A DNA stretch of 64,000 bases from Pontibacillus salicampi (GTDB taxonomy: Bacteria > Bacillota > Bacilli > Bacillales > BH030062), in NCBI RefSeq assembly GCF_042434395.1, contig NZ_JBHLTP010000003.1, positions 372,001-436,000 of the forward strand. Reading direction: 5' to 3'. Every line of letters starts with the position of its first letter. Within the stretch, counting starts at the first letter, position 1. A program made the position numbers and the translations under genes. The notes under the pieces were generated by a model. It searched no databases. It saw only the letters and a list, made by a program, of their open reading frames with translations, and had not been told where the DNA came from. Below are positions 25,855 through 34,794 of this stretch, piece by piece.

Positions 25855-26814
25855 TTACGAGATTACCTTACTACCTTGTATACCACTTTTAGCTGCTTTT
25901 TTATCATTTTCTAGTACTTTTTTGAAAGAATGAATTGCAACGTCAACCTGATCGTCTTTAGGTTCCTTCGTGGTAAGCAGCTGCAGCCACAATCCAGGGT
26001 AGCCTAATAGCTTTAATCCAGGTACGTGACGAACCTTATTGGTGAGCTGAAGTACTTCAAATGAAATCATAATGACAAAGGGTAATAGCAGCAAGCGATT
26101 GACCATTCTCCACCATAGCGGCTCTGTTGCGATGAATGGTAGCAAGTAAACTAAAATACCAACAAAAACAGTGAACAAAATAAAGCTAGAGCCACATCTG
26201 TAATGTAGTCTGGAATTCTTCTGAACATTGTCTACTGTTAGATCATATCCATTTTCATATGCATTAATCACTTTGTGTTCAGCACCGTGGTACTGGAATA
26301 CTCGTTTAATTAATGGTGTGAGTGAAATAAGATAGATGTAAGTAAGTAGGAAGATAAATTTGAACAATCCTTCCAGTAGTACTTGCCCCGTTTCTCCAGG
26401 TACTATTCCTCGAAAGAATTCTGCTATCAATGCTGGAGTTAAAGTGAAGATAACCTTTCCGAAAATAAAAGATAGAACACCGACAGCTCCTACACCTAGA
26501 ATCATGGCCAGCTTTGAAGTATCTTCTTCTTTTTGGATGGTGTCATCATCTTCTGGATTTACATCATACCGCTCTGTTGAGAAATTGAGGTGTTTCGTTC
26601 CATTCGCACTAGCTTGAACCAATGCAACAAGCCCCCGTAAGAATGGTATTTTTTTTAAACGCTTTGCTATTTTAGAGTCTTTCCGTTCTAGTTCAAAATA
26701 TTCAATGGATTCATCATTACGTCTAACGGCTGTAACATAGCTGGATTGCCCTGCGAACATCACGCCTTCCACAACCGCCTGCCCGCCGTACACGTTTTGT
26801 TTTGATTCGCTCAT
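25855..26814 (-). CDS. yqhQ: DUF1385 domain membrane protein (YqhQ)
   Basis: 319 residues. The family signature NVYGGQAVVEGVMFAG opens the protein, and YHGAEHKVINAYENG with SRLHYRCGSSF follows in the middle. At least four hydrophobic helices surround these. The conserved histidines and glutamate of YHGAEHK suggest a metal site in or near the membrane, but no activity is known. RBS GGTGGAGAT on the minus strand. Divergent from yqhR. Confidence 0.85.
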   Translation of the reverse strand: MSESKQNVYGGQAVVEGVMFAGQSSYVTAVRRNDESIEYFELERKDSKIAKRLKKIPFLRGLVALVQASANGTKHLNFSTERYDVNPEDDDTIQKEEDTSKLAMILGVGAVGVLSFIFGKVIFTLTPALIAEFFRGIVPGETGQVLLEGLFKFIFLLTYIYLISLTPLIKRVFQYHGAEHKVINAYENGYDLTVDNVQKNSRLHYRCGSSFILFTVFVGILVYLLPFIATEPLWWRMVNRLLLLPFVIMISFEVLQLTNKVRHVPGLKLLGYPGLWLQLLTTKEPKDDQVDVAIHSFKKVLENDKKAAKSGIQGSKVIS

Positions 26815-26953
26815 ATCTCCACCATCCTATGATGTTTGGTTATTGCTTTGTAATCTCTATTTTACTAGAAAATGGAGATATCCTCTAGTCCTCAAGGTAA
26901 AAAGCATGATATTTATCATTTTGGGCTATGCTACCAAAATAGAGGTGATGGAA

Positions 26954-27484
26954 ATGGGAGAACAAGAGCAACAATTTCAAAGTAAACAATTAGAGCAGAA
27001 CAAAGAAGAGAAGCCGATGTCAGCCCTTACGAGAGCAGTATTAACGGGTCTTATAGGTGGTCTGTTATGGAGTTTTATAGGAGCAATAACGTATTATATT
27101 AGCTTTAGTAGTGTATCTGCGGCTTCCTTTATCGTACGCTCCTGGCTGCAAACGGATTGGACGGGTGGCTTCTTGGCAGAACTAATCGGTATTATAGGGG
27201 TTGGCATTCTGTCTATTGGAACAGCCTTGCTGTTTTTTGGTTTGCTGCGGAAAAGGAAAGGATTAATGCCCTCCATATTGTTTGGAGTAGCGTTATGGGG
27301 AGTTATTTTTTATGTCCTTAATCCAATCTTTACTGCAGTACCCTCTGTTGTAGACATGGACAGTAATACCATTGTAACTACTCTGTGTTTATATATTTTA
27401 TATGGAACTTTTATCGGGTATTCCATTTCTTATGAATATAATGAATATGAACAAAGGGAAAGCAGGACTAAAGGTGGAAATTAG
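26954..27484 (+). CDS. yqhR: YqhR family membrane protein
   Basis: 176 residues with a glutamine/glutamate-rich N-terminus (GEQEQQFQSKQLEQNKEEK) and four membrane helices (about 27-50, 67-95, 105-122, 138-155). Matches B. subtilis YqhR by order and topology; function unknown. The ATG at 26954 is preferred over 26948 because AGAGGTG abuts the latter. Divergent from yqhQ. Confidence 0.8.
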   Translation: MGEQEQQFQSKQLEQNKEEKPMSALTRAVLTGLIGGLLWSFIGAITYYISFSSVSAASFIVRSWLQTDWTGGFLAELIGIIGVGILSIGTALLFFGLLRKRKGLMPSILFGVALWGVIFYVLNPIFTAVPSVVDMDSNTIVTTLCLYILYGTFIGYSISYEYNEYEQRESRTKGGN

Positions 27485-27575
27485 TATCCTAAAGAAAAAT
27501 GATTGTGTTATGCTAAGAAAGTGTCGGAATATTTTTTGTAATGCATAAACACAGAATGACAGTAGGAGAGGAAGT

Positions 27576-28043
27576 ATGAAGGAAATACTATTACTTAATG
27601 GTCCCAATTTAAATTTATTAGGAACACGAGAACCTAGTGTTTATGGGACAGTCACATTACAGGATATTGAGCGGCAAGTTCAATCTGTTTGTGACCCACA
27701 TGGTGTGACAGTGAAAGCGTATCAATCGAATCACGAAGGAGCACTGGTAGACGCTATTCACGAGGCTATGAACACGGCGAGTGGTATTATTTTTAATCCT
27801 GGGGCGTACACCCATACCAGTGTAGCATTGCGTGATGCTATCGCCGGTGTAGGGCTGCCAATGATTGAGGTGCATATTTCTAATGTACATAAACGGGAGT
27901 CATTCCGTCATACCTCTTTGTTAGCACCGGTATCATTTGGTCAAATTGTAGGGCTAGGTTCATTGGGATACTCATTAGCTGCACAAGCGCTATTGGACCA
28001 TATTTATAAGGAGGAGAAGCATGGGGAAAATACAAAGAATTAG
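27576..28043 (+). CDS. aroQ: 3-dehydroquinate dehydratase, type II
   Basis: 155 residues. It dehydrates 3-dehydroquinate in the shikimate pathway. Seen: LLNGPNLNLLGTREPSVYG with the catalytic tyrosine in SVYG, the flexible-loop arginine, NPGAYTHTSVALRDA, and EVHISNVHKRESFRH with the catalytic histidine. RBS GAGAGGAAG. It overlaps the next gene, a peptidase, by 23 bp. Confidence 0.96.
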   Translation: MKEILLLNGPNLNLLGTREPSVYGTVTLQDIERQVQSVCDPHGVTVKAYQSNHEGALVDAIHEAMNTASGIIFNPGAYTHTSVALRDAIAGVGLPMIEVHISNVHKRESFRHTSLLAPVSFGQIVGLGSLGYSLAAQALLDHIYKEEKHGENTKN

Positions 28044-29082
28044 AGAAGCGTTAGAAAAGGAAAACCTGGATGGTTTACTAATTACAGATGGTAAAAACCG
28101 TCGGTATATGACGAATTTTACCGGAACAGCTGGAGTCGTTTTCATCACAAAGGAAAAAGCGATATTGATCACAGACTTCCGATATACGAAGCAGGCTGCA
28201 GAGCAAGTGAGCGAATATGAGATTGTTCAGCATACCGGTCCGATTCAGGAAGAGGTAGCAAGCATTGCTAAAGAGCTTGAGATCAAACGCCTTGGTTTTG
28301 AGAAACAGCATTTAACCTATGCTGAATTCGAAACCTATCAAAGAGTGCTGGAATCGGAATTCGTACCAACAGGTGGTCAGATAGAAAAATTGCGCTTGAT
28401 AAAGACAGAAGATGAGATTAAGATATTAAAGGAAGCTGCTGAAATAGCAGACAAGGCATTTGAACATATTCTCAACTACATAAAACCTGGTGTGAAAGAA
28501 ATAGAAGTGTCAAATGAGCTGGAGTTTTTCATGCGCAGGCAAGGAGCTACCTCCTCTTCCTTTGATATAATTGTGGCTTCTGGTTATCGGTCTGCTTTAC
28601 CACATGGCGTAGCATCTGATAAAGTAATTCAGTCAGGAGAACTTGTTACGCTGGATTTTGGTGCGCTTTATAAAGGATACTGCTCTGACATTACGCGTAC
28701 GGTAGCTGTTGGTGAAATAAGCGATGAGCTTCACACTATTTATGACACTGTTTTACAGGCACAGCTCCGTGGAATGGAAGGATTAAAAGCAGGTATAACA
28801 GCTAAAGAAGCAGATGATCTAACTAGAGACTTTATAAAAGAAAAAGGATACGGTTCCTATTTTGGACACTCCACAGGACATGGTATTGGTCTAGATGTGC
28901 ATGAAGGACCGGGCTTATCCTTCCGCTCACAGGAAACATTAAAGCCGGGCATGGTTGTAACCGTTGAGCCAGGCATATATGTTCCAGATGTTGGTGGTTG
29001 TCGTATAGAAGATGATACGGTCATAACAGAACATGGAAATGAACGATTGTCTACATCCACGAAAGAACTCATTAAGCTTTAA
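28021..29082 (+). CDS. yqhT: M24 family aminopeptidase, Xaa-Pro type (YqhT)
   Basis: 353 residues: N-terminal creatinase-like domain (about 1-130) and pita-bread metallopeptidase domain. Dinuclear metal ligands are visible: D in LDFGALYKGY, D in YCSDITRT, H in GHSTGHGIGLDVHE, E in VEPGIY, and E in CRIEDD. Cleaves N-terminal residues before proline, judged from family. RBS AAGGAGGAG lies inside aroQ. With aroQ and efp it forms a compact unit; EF-P also acts on proline-rich proteins, and whether the pairing is functional is unknown. Confidence 0.93.
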   Translation: MGKIQRIREALEKENLDGLLITDGKNRRYMTNFTGTAGVVFITKEKAILITDFRYTKQAAEQVSEYEIVQHTGPIQEEVASIAKELEIKRLGFEKQHLTYAEFETYQRVLESEFVPTGGQIEKLRLIKTEDEIKILKEAAEIADKAFEHILNYIKPGVKEIEVSNELEFFMRRQGATSSSFDIIVASGYRSALPHGVASDKVIQSGELVTLDFGALYKGYCSDITRTVAVGEISDELHTIYDTVLQAQLRGMEGLKAGITAKEADDLTRDFIKEKGYGSYFGHSTGHGIGLDVHEGPGLSFRSQETLKPGMVVTVEPGIYVPDVGGCRIEDDTVITEHGNERLSTSTKELIKL

Positions 29083-29132
29083 GATAGCCTGATAGAAAGG
29101 CGTCTTAATTGCTATACTAAGGAGGACATCAG

Positions 29133-29696
29133 ATGATTTCAGTAAACGATTTTAAGACGGGATTAACGGTTGAAGTAGATAACGGAATTTGGCAAGTAGT
29201 TGAATTCCAGCACGTTAAGCCAGGAAAAGGAGCAGCATTTGTTCGTTCCAAGCTGCGTAACCTCCGTACGGGAGCAATCCAGGAAAAAACATTTCGTGCA
29301 GGCGAGAAAGTAAACAGAGCTCATATTGAAAACAGCAAAATGCAGTACCTTTATTCTGCAGATGATGTGCATACCTTTATGGACAGTGATACTTTCGAGC
29401 AAGTAGAACTTCGTACGAATCAAATTCAAGACGAGTTAAATTTCCTGAAGGAGAATATGGAATTAAATATCCAATTCTATCAGGGAGAAACGATTGGTGT
29501 AGAGCTGCCAAATAACGTAGAGCTTGTAGTAACTGAAACAGAGCCTGGTATTAAAGGTGATACGGCAAGTGGTGGAACAAAGCCGGCAACATTAGAAACA
29601 GGTCTAACAGTACAAGTACCTTTCTTTATTAATGAGGGAGAAAAAATCATCGTTAGCACTGGTGACGGGAAATATGTATCACGCTCCAATAAATAA
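29133..29696 (+). CDS. efp: Translation elongation factor P
   Basis: 187 residues, three beta-barrel domains. EF-P relieves ribosome stalling at polyproline. The tip loop of domain I is KPGKGAAFVR with K32, the residue that B. subtilis modifies with 5-aminopentanol. Other conserved elements: QYLYSADDVHTFMD and VELVVTETEPGIKGDT. RBS AAGGAGGA. Followed by a strong terminator; yqhV, which follows efp in B. subtilis, is absent. Confidence 0.97.
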   Translation: MISVNDFKTGLTVEVDNGIWQVVEFQHVKPGKGAAFVRSKLRNLRTGAIQEKTFRAGEKVNRAHIENSKMQYLYSADDVHTFMDSDTFEQVELRTNQIQDELNFLKENMELNIQFYQGETIGVELPNNVELVVTETEPGIKGDTASGGTKPATLETGLTVQVPFFINEGEKIIVSTGDGKYVSRSNK

Positions 29697-29719
29697 GCAA
29701 TTACATTAAATAGAATGAA

Positions 29720-29751
29720 ACGCATATCCCTCTGGGGTATGCGTTTTTTTT
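29720..29751 (+). terminator. Rho-independent terminator after efp
   Basis: ACGCATA (29720-29726) pairs with TATGCGT (29738-29744); an inner CC/GG can extend it. Followed by eight T. Confidence 0.9.
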
Positions 29752-29962
29752 GATAAAGATTGTTCAGAAGGTATTTTCACTTACAAACCTGCAGGTCCTC
29801 CCATAAACACTACTAATTCTTTTTAATACAATATATCGAATTCAAATTACTTATCACTTCCCCATTCATCGCCTCATGCTGATTCTGACTAGTTCTTTAT
29901 CAGAGATTTCCGCAGGTTTCCTTTCCATTTCTTCTAACCCATCCTATCTTCTATCATTTCAG

Positions 29963-29991
29963 GTCATAAATTGGTCAAGCTGGCATAAATT
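29963..29991 (+). promoter_or_regulatory. Sigma-E-like promoter of the spoIIIA operon
   Basis: GTCATAAA (29963-29970) resembles the sigma-E -35 (GTCATATT) and CATAAATT (29984-29991) matches the -10 (CATACAHT) at 7 of 8 positions, with a 13-bp gap. It lies 35 bp before the spoIIIAA start, fitting mother-cell expression known for this operon. Confidence 0.75.
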
Positions 29992-30026
29992 ACAGTAAAA
30001 GCATGTAAGTGTAAGGAGGGAAGTAT

Positions 30027-31004
30027 GTGGAGGAAATACTCCGAATTTTGCCTTCGTCTATTCAACAGCAATTAAATCTATTAACTCTACAAGAGTGGTC
30101 AGCTCTGCAGGAAATCCGTTTTAGAGTTGCTAGACCGCTGGAATTAGTATTTAACAGAGAACACAAGGTCTTACCTCACATTATTCCAAGCCAGTCGGAT
30201 AGTCAGCATGTATTGAATCAATTAGGGGACTATTCAATCTATCGTTTAGAAGATGAATTGCGAGAAGGCTATATAACGATCGCTGGTGGACATAGAGTAG
30301 GATTAGCAGGGAAGGTCAACACAGAGAACGGCAATGTGAAGGCCATTCGGCACGTCACTTCCTTCAATATACGTATTGCCAGAGAAAAGATAGGCATTGC
30401 AAACGATGTCATTGCAAGATTATATCCAAATCATTATGTTAATACACTTCTTATAGGCCCTCCTCAAACAGGAAAAACGACACTACTAAGGGATTTAGCC
30501 AGAATTATTAGCGAAGGGACTCCAAAACATCCAGCGCAAAAAGTAGCCATTATTGATGAGCGTTCTGAAATAGCCGGAAGTATTCAAGGGGTGCCCCAGC
30601 ATCAATTGGGGTTTAGGACAGATGTGATGGATGCCTGTCCAAAGGCAGAAGGAATGATGATGATGATTCGTTCTATGTCTCCAGAGGTGCTAGTGGTGGA
30701 CGAAATAGGGAGTGAGGAAGATGTAAAGGCATTAATGGAGGCAGTATATGCAGGGGTGATGGTGATATCTACTGTTCATGGAGAAAGCTATGAACAAATT
30801 GCGAGACGCCCCTCTCTCCGCCCCTTGTTTCAACAAAACGTGTTTCAACGATATATCGTCCTTGGCGGGTGGCATACAAATGGGTTTAAGCATCATATTC
30901 TAGACCATCAGGGACAACCTATTTCAGATAAAAAGAGGTGCATCGATGATGAAATGGATCGGCGCCATAATCCTACTGTGCGCTACAACGTGGGGAGGGT
31001 TTGA
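30027..31004 (+). CDS. spoIIIAA: Stage III sporulation ATPase SpoIIIAA
   Basis: 325-residue secretion-type ATPase (GspE-like) with Walker A GPPQTGKTT at 144-152, IDERSEIAGS, and VLVVDEIGSEED as Walker B. It is the cytosolic motor of the SpoIIIA-SpoIIQ channel by which the mother cell feeds the forespore. GTG start at 30027 with AAGGAGGG. Slightly longer than the ~307 residues usual; the extra C-terminus overlaps spoIIIAB by 59 bp. Confidence 0.96.
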   Translation: MEEILRILPSSIQQQLNLLTLQEWSALQEIRFRVARPLELVFNREHKVLPHIIPSQSDSQHVLNQLGDYSIYRLEDELREGYITIAGGHRVGLAGKVNTENGNVKAIRHVTSFNIRIAREKIGIANDVIARLYPNHYVNTLLIGPPQTGKTTLLRDLARIISEGTPKHPAQKVAIIDERSEIAGSIQGVPQHQLGFRTDVMDACPKAEGMMMMIRSMSPEVLVVDEIGSEEDVKALMEAVYAGVMVISTVHGESYEQIARRPSLRPLFQQNVFQRYIVLGGWHTNGFKHHILDHQGQPISDKKRCIDDEMDRRHNPTVRYNVGRV

Positions 31005-31461
31005 ATTTGCGAGACGCCTAACCGAAAGACCCAAGCAAATACGCCAATTGAAAAACGCAATGCAGGTGCTAGAAGCAGAGATTTTGTATGGACAGTCTCC
31101 CGTTACAGTAGCCTGTGAGAAAGTATCCCAGCAAATCCCTGCCCCAATGTCTTGGTTTTTTAAGGAATTCAGTGATGCATTAAAACAGCCAAGTGCCTCT
31201 TTATATGATGTGTGGGAAGAAAAATTAAATCATTATTGGGCAATGAGCTCTCTTGGAGAAGGCGAGAAGGAAATTATGAGACAGTTTGGCCAGACGTTAG
31301 GTCAACATGATTTCGCAGGACAGCAGAAGCATATTCGGCTAGCGTTGTCTCATTTAGAGCGAGAGCTTGAGGAATCACAGGAACAGCAGCAGCGGTACAG
31401 TAATATGGTGAAAAGCTTAGGATTCTTAACTGGATTATTAATCATTTTGTTGTTTATTTAG
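30946..31461 (+). CDS. spoIIIAB: Stage III sporulation protein SpoIIIAB
   Basis: 171 residues: an N-terminal membrane helix (GAIILLCATTWGGFEFARRL), the family TERPKQIRQLKNAMQVLEAEILYGQSP segment, and a C-terminal membrane helix (GFLTGLLIILLFI). Resembles type II secretion platform proteins. ATG 30946 or 30949; RBS AGAGGTG. The gap to spoIIIAC is 207 bp, far longer than expected. Confidence 0.95.
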   Translation: MMKWIGAIILLCATTWGGFEFARRLTERPKQIRQLKNAMQVLEAEILYGQSPVTVACEKVSQQIPAPMSWFFKEFSDALKQPSASLYDVWEEKLNHYWAMSSLGEGEKEIMRQFGQTLGQHDFAGQQKHIRLALSHLERELEESQEQQQRYSNMVKSLGFLTGLLIILLFI

Positions 31462-31668
31462 CTATGGTAGAGGCAGCTCTTAGTACAGGTGGATTGGTGG
31501 GAAAGGTATAAGAGTCACAGCTGATTCATTAAGGGATAGCCAAGGGATTTAATTTTATCGCCTGAAAGGGTGAGTATTCTTGGTTCCTATTATCCTACTA
31601 ACGTATTTGTTTGAACTATTTACACGGGTAGAGCCTTATTTAATGAAGGAAGGAAAGGGGCACAAGGA

Positions 31669-31872
31669 ATGCTTGGGGATGCATATATTTTATTTCAAAT
31701 TGCAGGAATTGGCATCGTTATTGCTATGATTCATACGGTATTAAAGCAGATGGGCAAAGAAGATATTGCTCATTGGGCAACGCTAGTTGGATTCATCATT
31801 GTGTTGTTTATTGTCATGGACAATCTGGCAGACTTATTTCAGCAAATCAAATCAGTATTTTTATTTCAGTAG
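31669..31872 (+). CDS. spoIIIAC: Stage III sporulation protein SpoIIIAC
   Basis: 67 residues with two membrane helices (about 8-25 and 36-55) and the polar link LKQMGKEDIAHW, typical of SpoIIIAC. Part of the SpoIIIA transenvelope complex in the mother-cell-derived membrane. RBS GGGGCACAAGG is weak. Confidence 0.93.
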   Translation: MLGDAYILFQIAGIGIVIAMIHTVLKQMGKEDIAHWATLVGFIIVLFIVMDNLADLFQQIKSVFLFQ

Positions 31873-31887
31873 CAGGAAGGTGTCGGA

Positions 31888-32277
31888 ATGGAGATCTTTC
31901 AAATTGTATCCTTTGCGTTGGTCGCCAGTCTAATTGTCGTTGTATTAAAAGATCAAAAAGCATCCGTTGCCTTTTTCGTCATTTTATTCACAGGTATTGT
32001 CATCTTTCTTGTGTTGATACAGCAAATTGCTCAGGTCTTTTCATTATTAGAATATATAGCTCAAAAAGCAAACGTAAATGGAATGTATGTAGAGACAATT
32101 CTTAAAATCATTGGTATAGCTTACATTGCCGAATTTGGTGCACAAATCACGAGAGATGCTGGGTTAGGCAGCGTTGCATCCAAAATCGAGCTTGCAGGGA
32201 AGGTATTTATCCTCGTGCTAGCTGTTCCCATCTTAACGGCAGTGATTGAAACAATTCTTGGTTTCATCCCAGCCTAA
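31888..32277 (+). CDS. spoIIIAD: Stage III sporulation protein SpoIIIAD
   Basis: 129 residues, four hydrophobic helices, with the family motif NGMYVETILKIIGIAYIAEFGAQITRDAG in the second half (shown across residues ~67-95). Related to SpoIIIAC in its first half. RBS GGAAGGTG. Starts 15 bp after spoIIIAC. Confidence 0.94.
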   Translation: MEIFQIVSFALVASLIVVVLKDQKASVAFFVILFTGIVIFLVLIQQIAQVFSLLEYIAQKANVNGMYVETILKIIGIAYIAEFGAQITRDAGLGSVASKIELAGKVFILVLAVPILTAVIETILGFIPA

Positions 32278-32308
32278 GAATTGTAAGGAAGGAGTTTCGG
32301 AAAGAGGC

Positions 32309-33487
32309 ATGAGTAGAACAAATAAAGTTTGGCTCCTTGTTCTCGTAATGCTTCCATTCATCTTCCTCCCTGATATACTGACGCATGCACAGACATCTGG
32401 AACAGAATGGACAAGCACGAATTTATCGAATATATCGTTTTCAGAAATCGAAGGGTACTGGACAAAGGTAGTAGATGAGTATGGTGGGTATTTACCGGAG
32501 GTTCGGAAAGGAACATTTCTGGAGTTTATGCAGCATCGAGACTCTGTATCTATCAAGGAATGGCTTACAGGTTTGGCGCGATATTTATTTTATGAGTTCC
32601 TCATGAACGGAAAGCTGTTAGGAACTTTACTATTCCTCACCTTGTTCTGTATGATTCTGCAGTCATTGCAAAACGCATTTGAAAATCAGGCGGTTAGTAA
32701 AGTGGCTTATGCCATTATTTATATGGTTCTCATTGTACTAGCCTTGAATAGTTTTCATTTAGCAGTCACCTACGCCAAGGATGCCATTGAAATGATGAGT
32801 AGCTTTATGATTGCCCTGCTCCCATTAATGCTTGGTCTCATGGCTACCTTTGGAAATTTAATGAGCGTTTCCTTTTTTCACCCCGTTATTATTTTTCTAA
32901 TAAACACTAGCGGTATATTAATATCAACCGTTGTTTTGCCGTTATTCTTCTTGTCTGCTTTGCTGGGCATCGTAAGTACAATAAATGAGGAATATAAAGT
33001 TACCCAGCTGGCCCAGCTTCTTAGAAATGCAGGGATGGGAATCATGGGTGTGTTCTTGACAATATTTTTAGGGGTAATTTCAGTTCAAGGAGCGACATCT
33101 GCCATACAGGATGGTGTCGCCATGAAAACAGCAAAATTCGTAACCGGCAACTTTGTACCTGTCGTAGGCAGAATGTTTACCGATGCTACTGACACTGTAC
33201 TGAGTGCGTCCTTGTTATTGAAAAATACAGTCGGACTGGTCGGAGTACTAATTATCTTAGCGCTTGCATTATTTCCAGCTATCAAGGTGTTAGCTGTGGC
33301 ACTTATATATAAAATAGCAGCTGCCATTCTTCAGCCTGTAGGCGGCGGCCCGGTAATTAGTTCAATGGAGATCATAAGCAAGCATATCCTTTATGTTTTT
33401 GCTGCTTTGTTAGTAGTAACCTTTATGTTTTTCCTAGCGATTGTGATCCTGGTAGCTGCAAGTAACCTAACTATGATGATTCGGTAA
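32309..33487 (+). CDS. spoIIIAE: Stage III sporulation protein SpoIIIAE
   Basis: About 392 residues: signal-like first helix (VWLLVLVMLPFIFLPDILTHA), a short outer domain, then about seven membrane helices with the conserved LLPLMLGLMATFGNLMSVSFFHP and NFVPVVGRMFTDATDTVL segments. A polytopic SpoIIIA component of the feeding channel. The ATG at 32309 is chosen because the upstream in-frame start (32246) lies inside spoIIIAD; its RBS (AGAGG) is close. Confidence 0.93.
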   Translation: MSRTNKVWLLVLVMLPFIFLPDILTHAQTSGTEWTSTNLSNISFSEIEGYWTKVVDEYGGYLPEVRKGTFLEFMQHRDSVSIKEWLTGLARYLFYEFLMNGKLLGTLLFLTLFCMILQSLQNAFENQAVSKVAYAIIYMVLIVLALNSFHLAVTYAKDAIEMMSSFMIALLPLMLGLMATFGNLMSVSFFHPVIIFLINTSGILISTVVLPLFFLSALLGIVSTINEEYKVTQLAQLLRNAGMGIMGVFLTIFLGVISVQGATSAIQDGVAMKTAKFVTGNFVPVVGRMFTDATDTVLSASLLLKNTVGLVGVLIILALALFPAIKVLAVALIYKIAAAILQPVGGGPVISSMEIISKHILYVFAALLVVTFMFFLAIVILVAASNLTMMIR

Positions 33488-33500
33488 AGGGGGGAGTAAT

Positions 33501-34127
33501 TTGGATTATATTATGAATTGGGTTACACAGGTCATACTCTTTCTTTTATTAGCATTAGTAACAGACCTTCTGTTACCCAACTCTTCTCTCCGGAAATATA
33601 TCAAGCTAGTAGTTGGTTTGTTACTTATCCTAGTCTTCATGCAACCTATTTTTGATTTGTTTGAGGTAGATATGAAGCGTTTTTTCTCTAAAGAAATAAA
33701 CGGATGGAATCAACAATCTGAAGTAGAAGAAATGGAAAATTTAATAGATGTGAAGAAAAATGAAATACAAGCCTCGCAACGTGCATATATTTTAGAACAG
33801 ATGGCTGTCCAACTAAAAAAGGAAGCGAAGGAGGAGCTGATGAATGAATATGAAGCCGAAATTCTAGACTTTTCCTTCCAGTTTGCATCTGAAGAAGAAC
33901 TTACTCTTGAAACTCTAGAACAGCTCACTGTGGTATTGTCCAATGAAGCGAGTGAGCCGATGGATCGTCAGGGAGATGAAATAGAGCAAATCCAAATTAA
34001 TTTGGAATCTTCCCAGAATGATAAGAAGCCCGAACCTGACACTTCCCACCCGGTCAAACCATTTCTCGCTGAGGTATGGGAAATACCTGAAGATAAAATA
34101 ACGTTACAGTGGGAAGGAGGGGTTTAA
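33501..34127 (+). CDS. spoIIIAF: Stage III sporulation protein SpoIIIAF
   Basis: 208 residues with two N-terminal membrane helices (VTQVILFLLLALVTDLLLPNSSLRKYIK and VVGLLLILVFMQPIFDLF, partly quoted by position 8-52) and a soluble ring-forming domain of FliF/YscJ-like type. TTG start at 33501 follows AAAGGGGGGAG; ATG 33513 is the alternative. Confidence 0.92.
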   Translation: MDYIMNWVTQVILFLLLALVTDLLLPNSSLRKYIKLVVGLLLILVFMQPIFDLFEVDMKRFFSKEINGWNQQSEVEEMENLIDVKKNEIQASQRAYILEQMAVQLKKEAKEELMNEYEAEILDFSFQFASEEELTLETLEQLTVVLSNEASEPMDRQGDEIEQIQINLESSQNDKKPEPDTSHPVKPFLAEVWEIPEDKITLQWEGGV

Positions 34128-34780
34128 TGAAAAAGAATCTATTACAGAAGCTTACATCATTACTTAAACTTAAGTCAGAAGATGGAAATAAGCCTACCAA
34201 AATGGCCTATGTTATCCTTGTTGCCTTATTTGGGTTATTAATCCTTATTGTAAGTGACATGTTCAATCCTGGAGGACGTCAAGAAGAACAACAGCCTACC
34301 GATGTAACGCAGCCCTCCACACAAGACGAGGCAACAGACCAAGAAACGTTCCTTCAAAAAGATAAAGCAGAAACGAGCTCTCTCTCCCAAAAGGAAGACT
34401 ATTACGAGAAGGAGCTCGAAAAATTACTTGATAGCATGCAAGGGGTGTCAGAGGTAGACGTCATGGTCAATCTGGAATCTACCGAAGTGAAAGTGTATGA
34501 AAAGAACACCACCGTCGGTACCCAAACCACAGAAGAAACAGATAAGAGCGGTGGAGAGAGAAAAATTGAAGACGTAACAGAGGATAAACAAGTTGTCCTT
34601 GCTAGGCAAGGGGATCAGGAGGCTCCAATCCTAATTAAAACAGAAAAACCTCAAGTAAGAGGAGTTCTGGTAGTTGCTAAAGGAGCAGATCATATGAAAA
34701 TCCAGCAATCAATAAAAGAAGCAGTATCTAGAAGCTTGGATGTGCCTACACATCGCATCTCGGTAATGCCGAGAAAATAA
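34127..34780 (+). CDS. spoIIIAG: Stage III sporulation protein SpoIIIAG
   Basis: 217 residues: one membrane helix (AYVILVALFGLLILIVSDM), a glutamine/threonine-rich linker, and a ring-building domain beginning YYEKELEKLLDSMQGVSEVDVMVNLEST. SpoIIIAG forms the large periplasmic ring of the mother-cell side of the channel. The ATG overlaps the spoIIIAF stop in TAATG, with AAGGAGGGG upstream. Confidence 0.95.
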   Translation: MKKNLLQKLTSLLKLKSEDGNKPTKMAYVILVALFGLLILIVSDMFNPGGRQEEQQPTDVTQPSTQDEATDQETFLQKDKAETSSLSQKEDYYEKELEKLLDSMQGVSEVDVMVNLESTEVKVYEKNTTVGTQTTEETDKSGGERKIEDVTEDKQVVLARQGDQEAPILIKTEKPQVRGVLVVAKGADHMKIQQSIKEAVSRSLDVPTHRISVMPRK

Positions 34781-34794
34781 AGGAGGAATTATAT

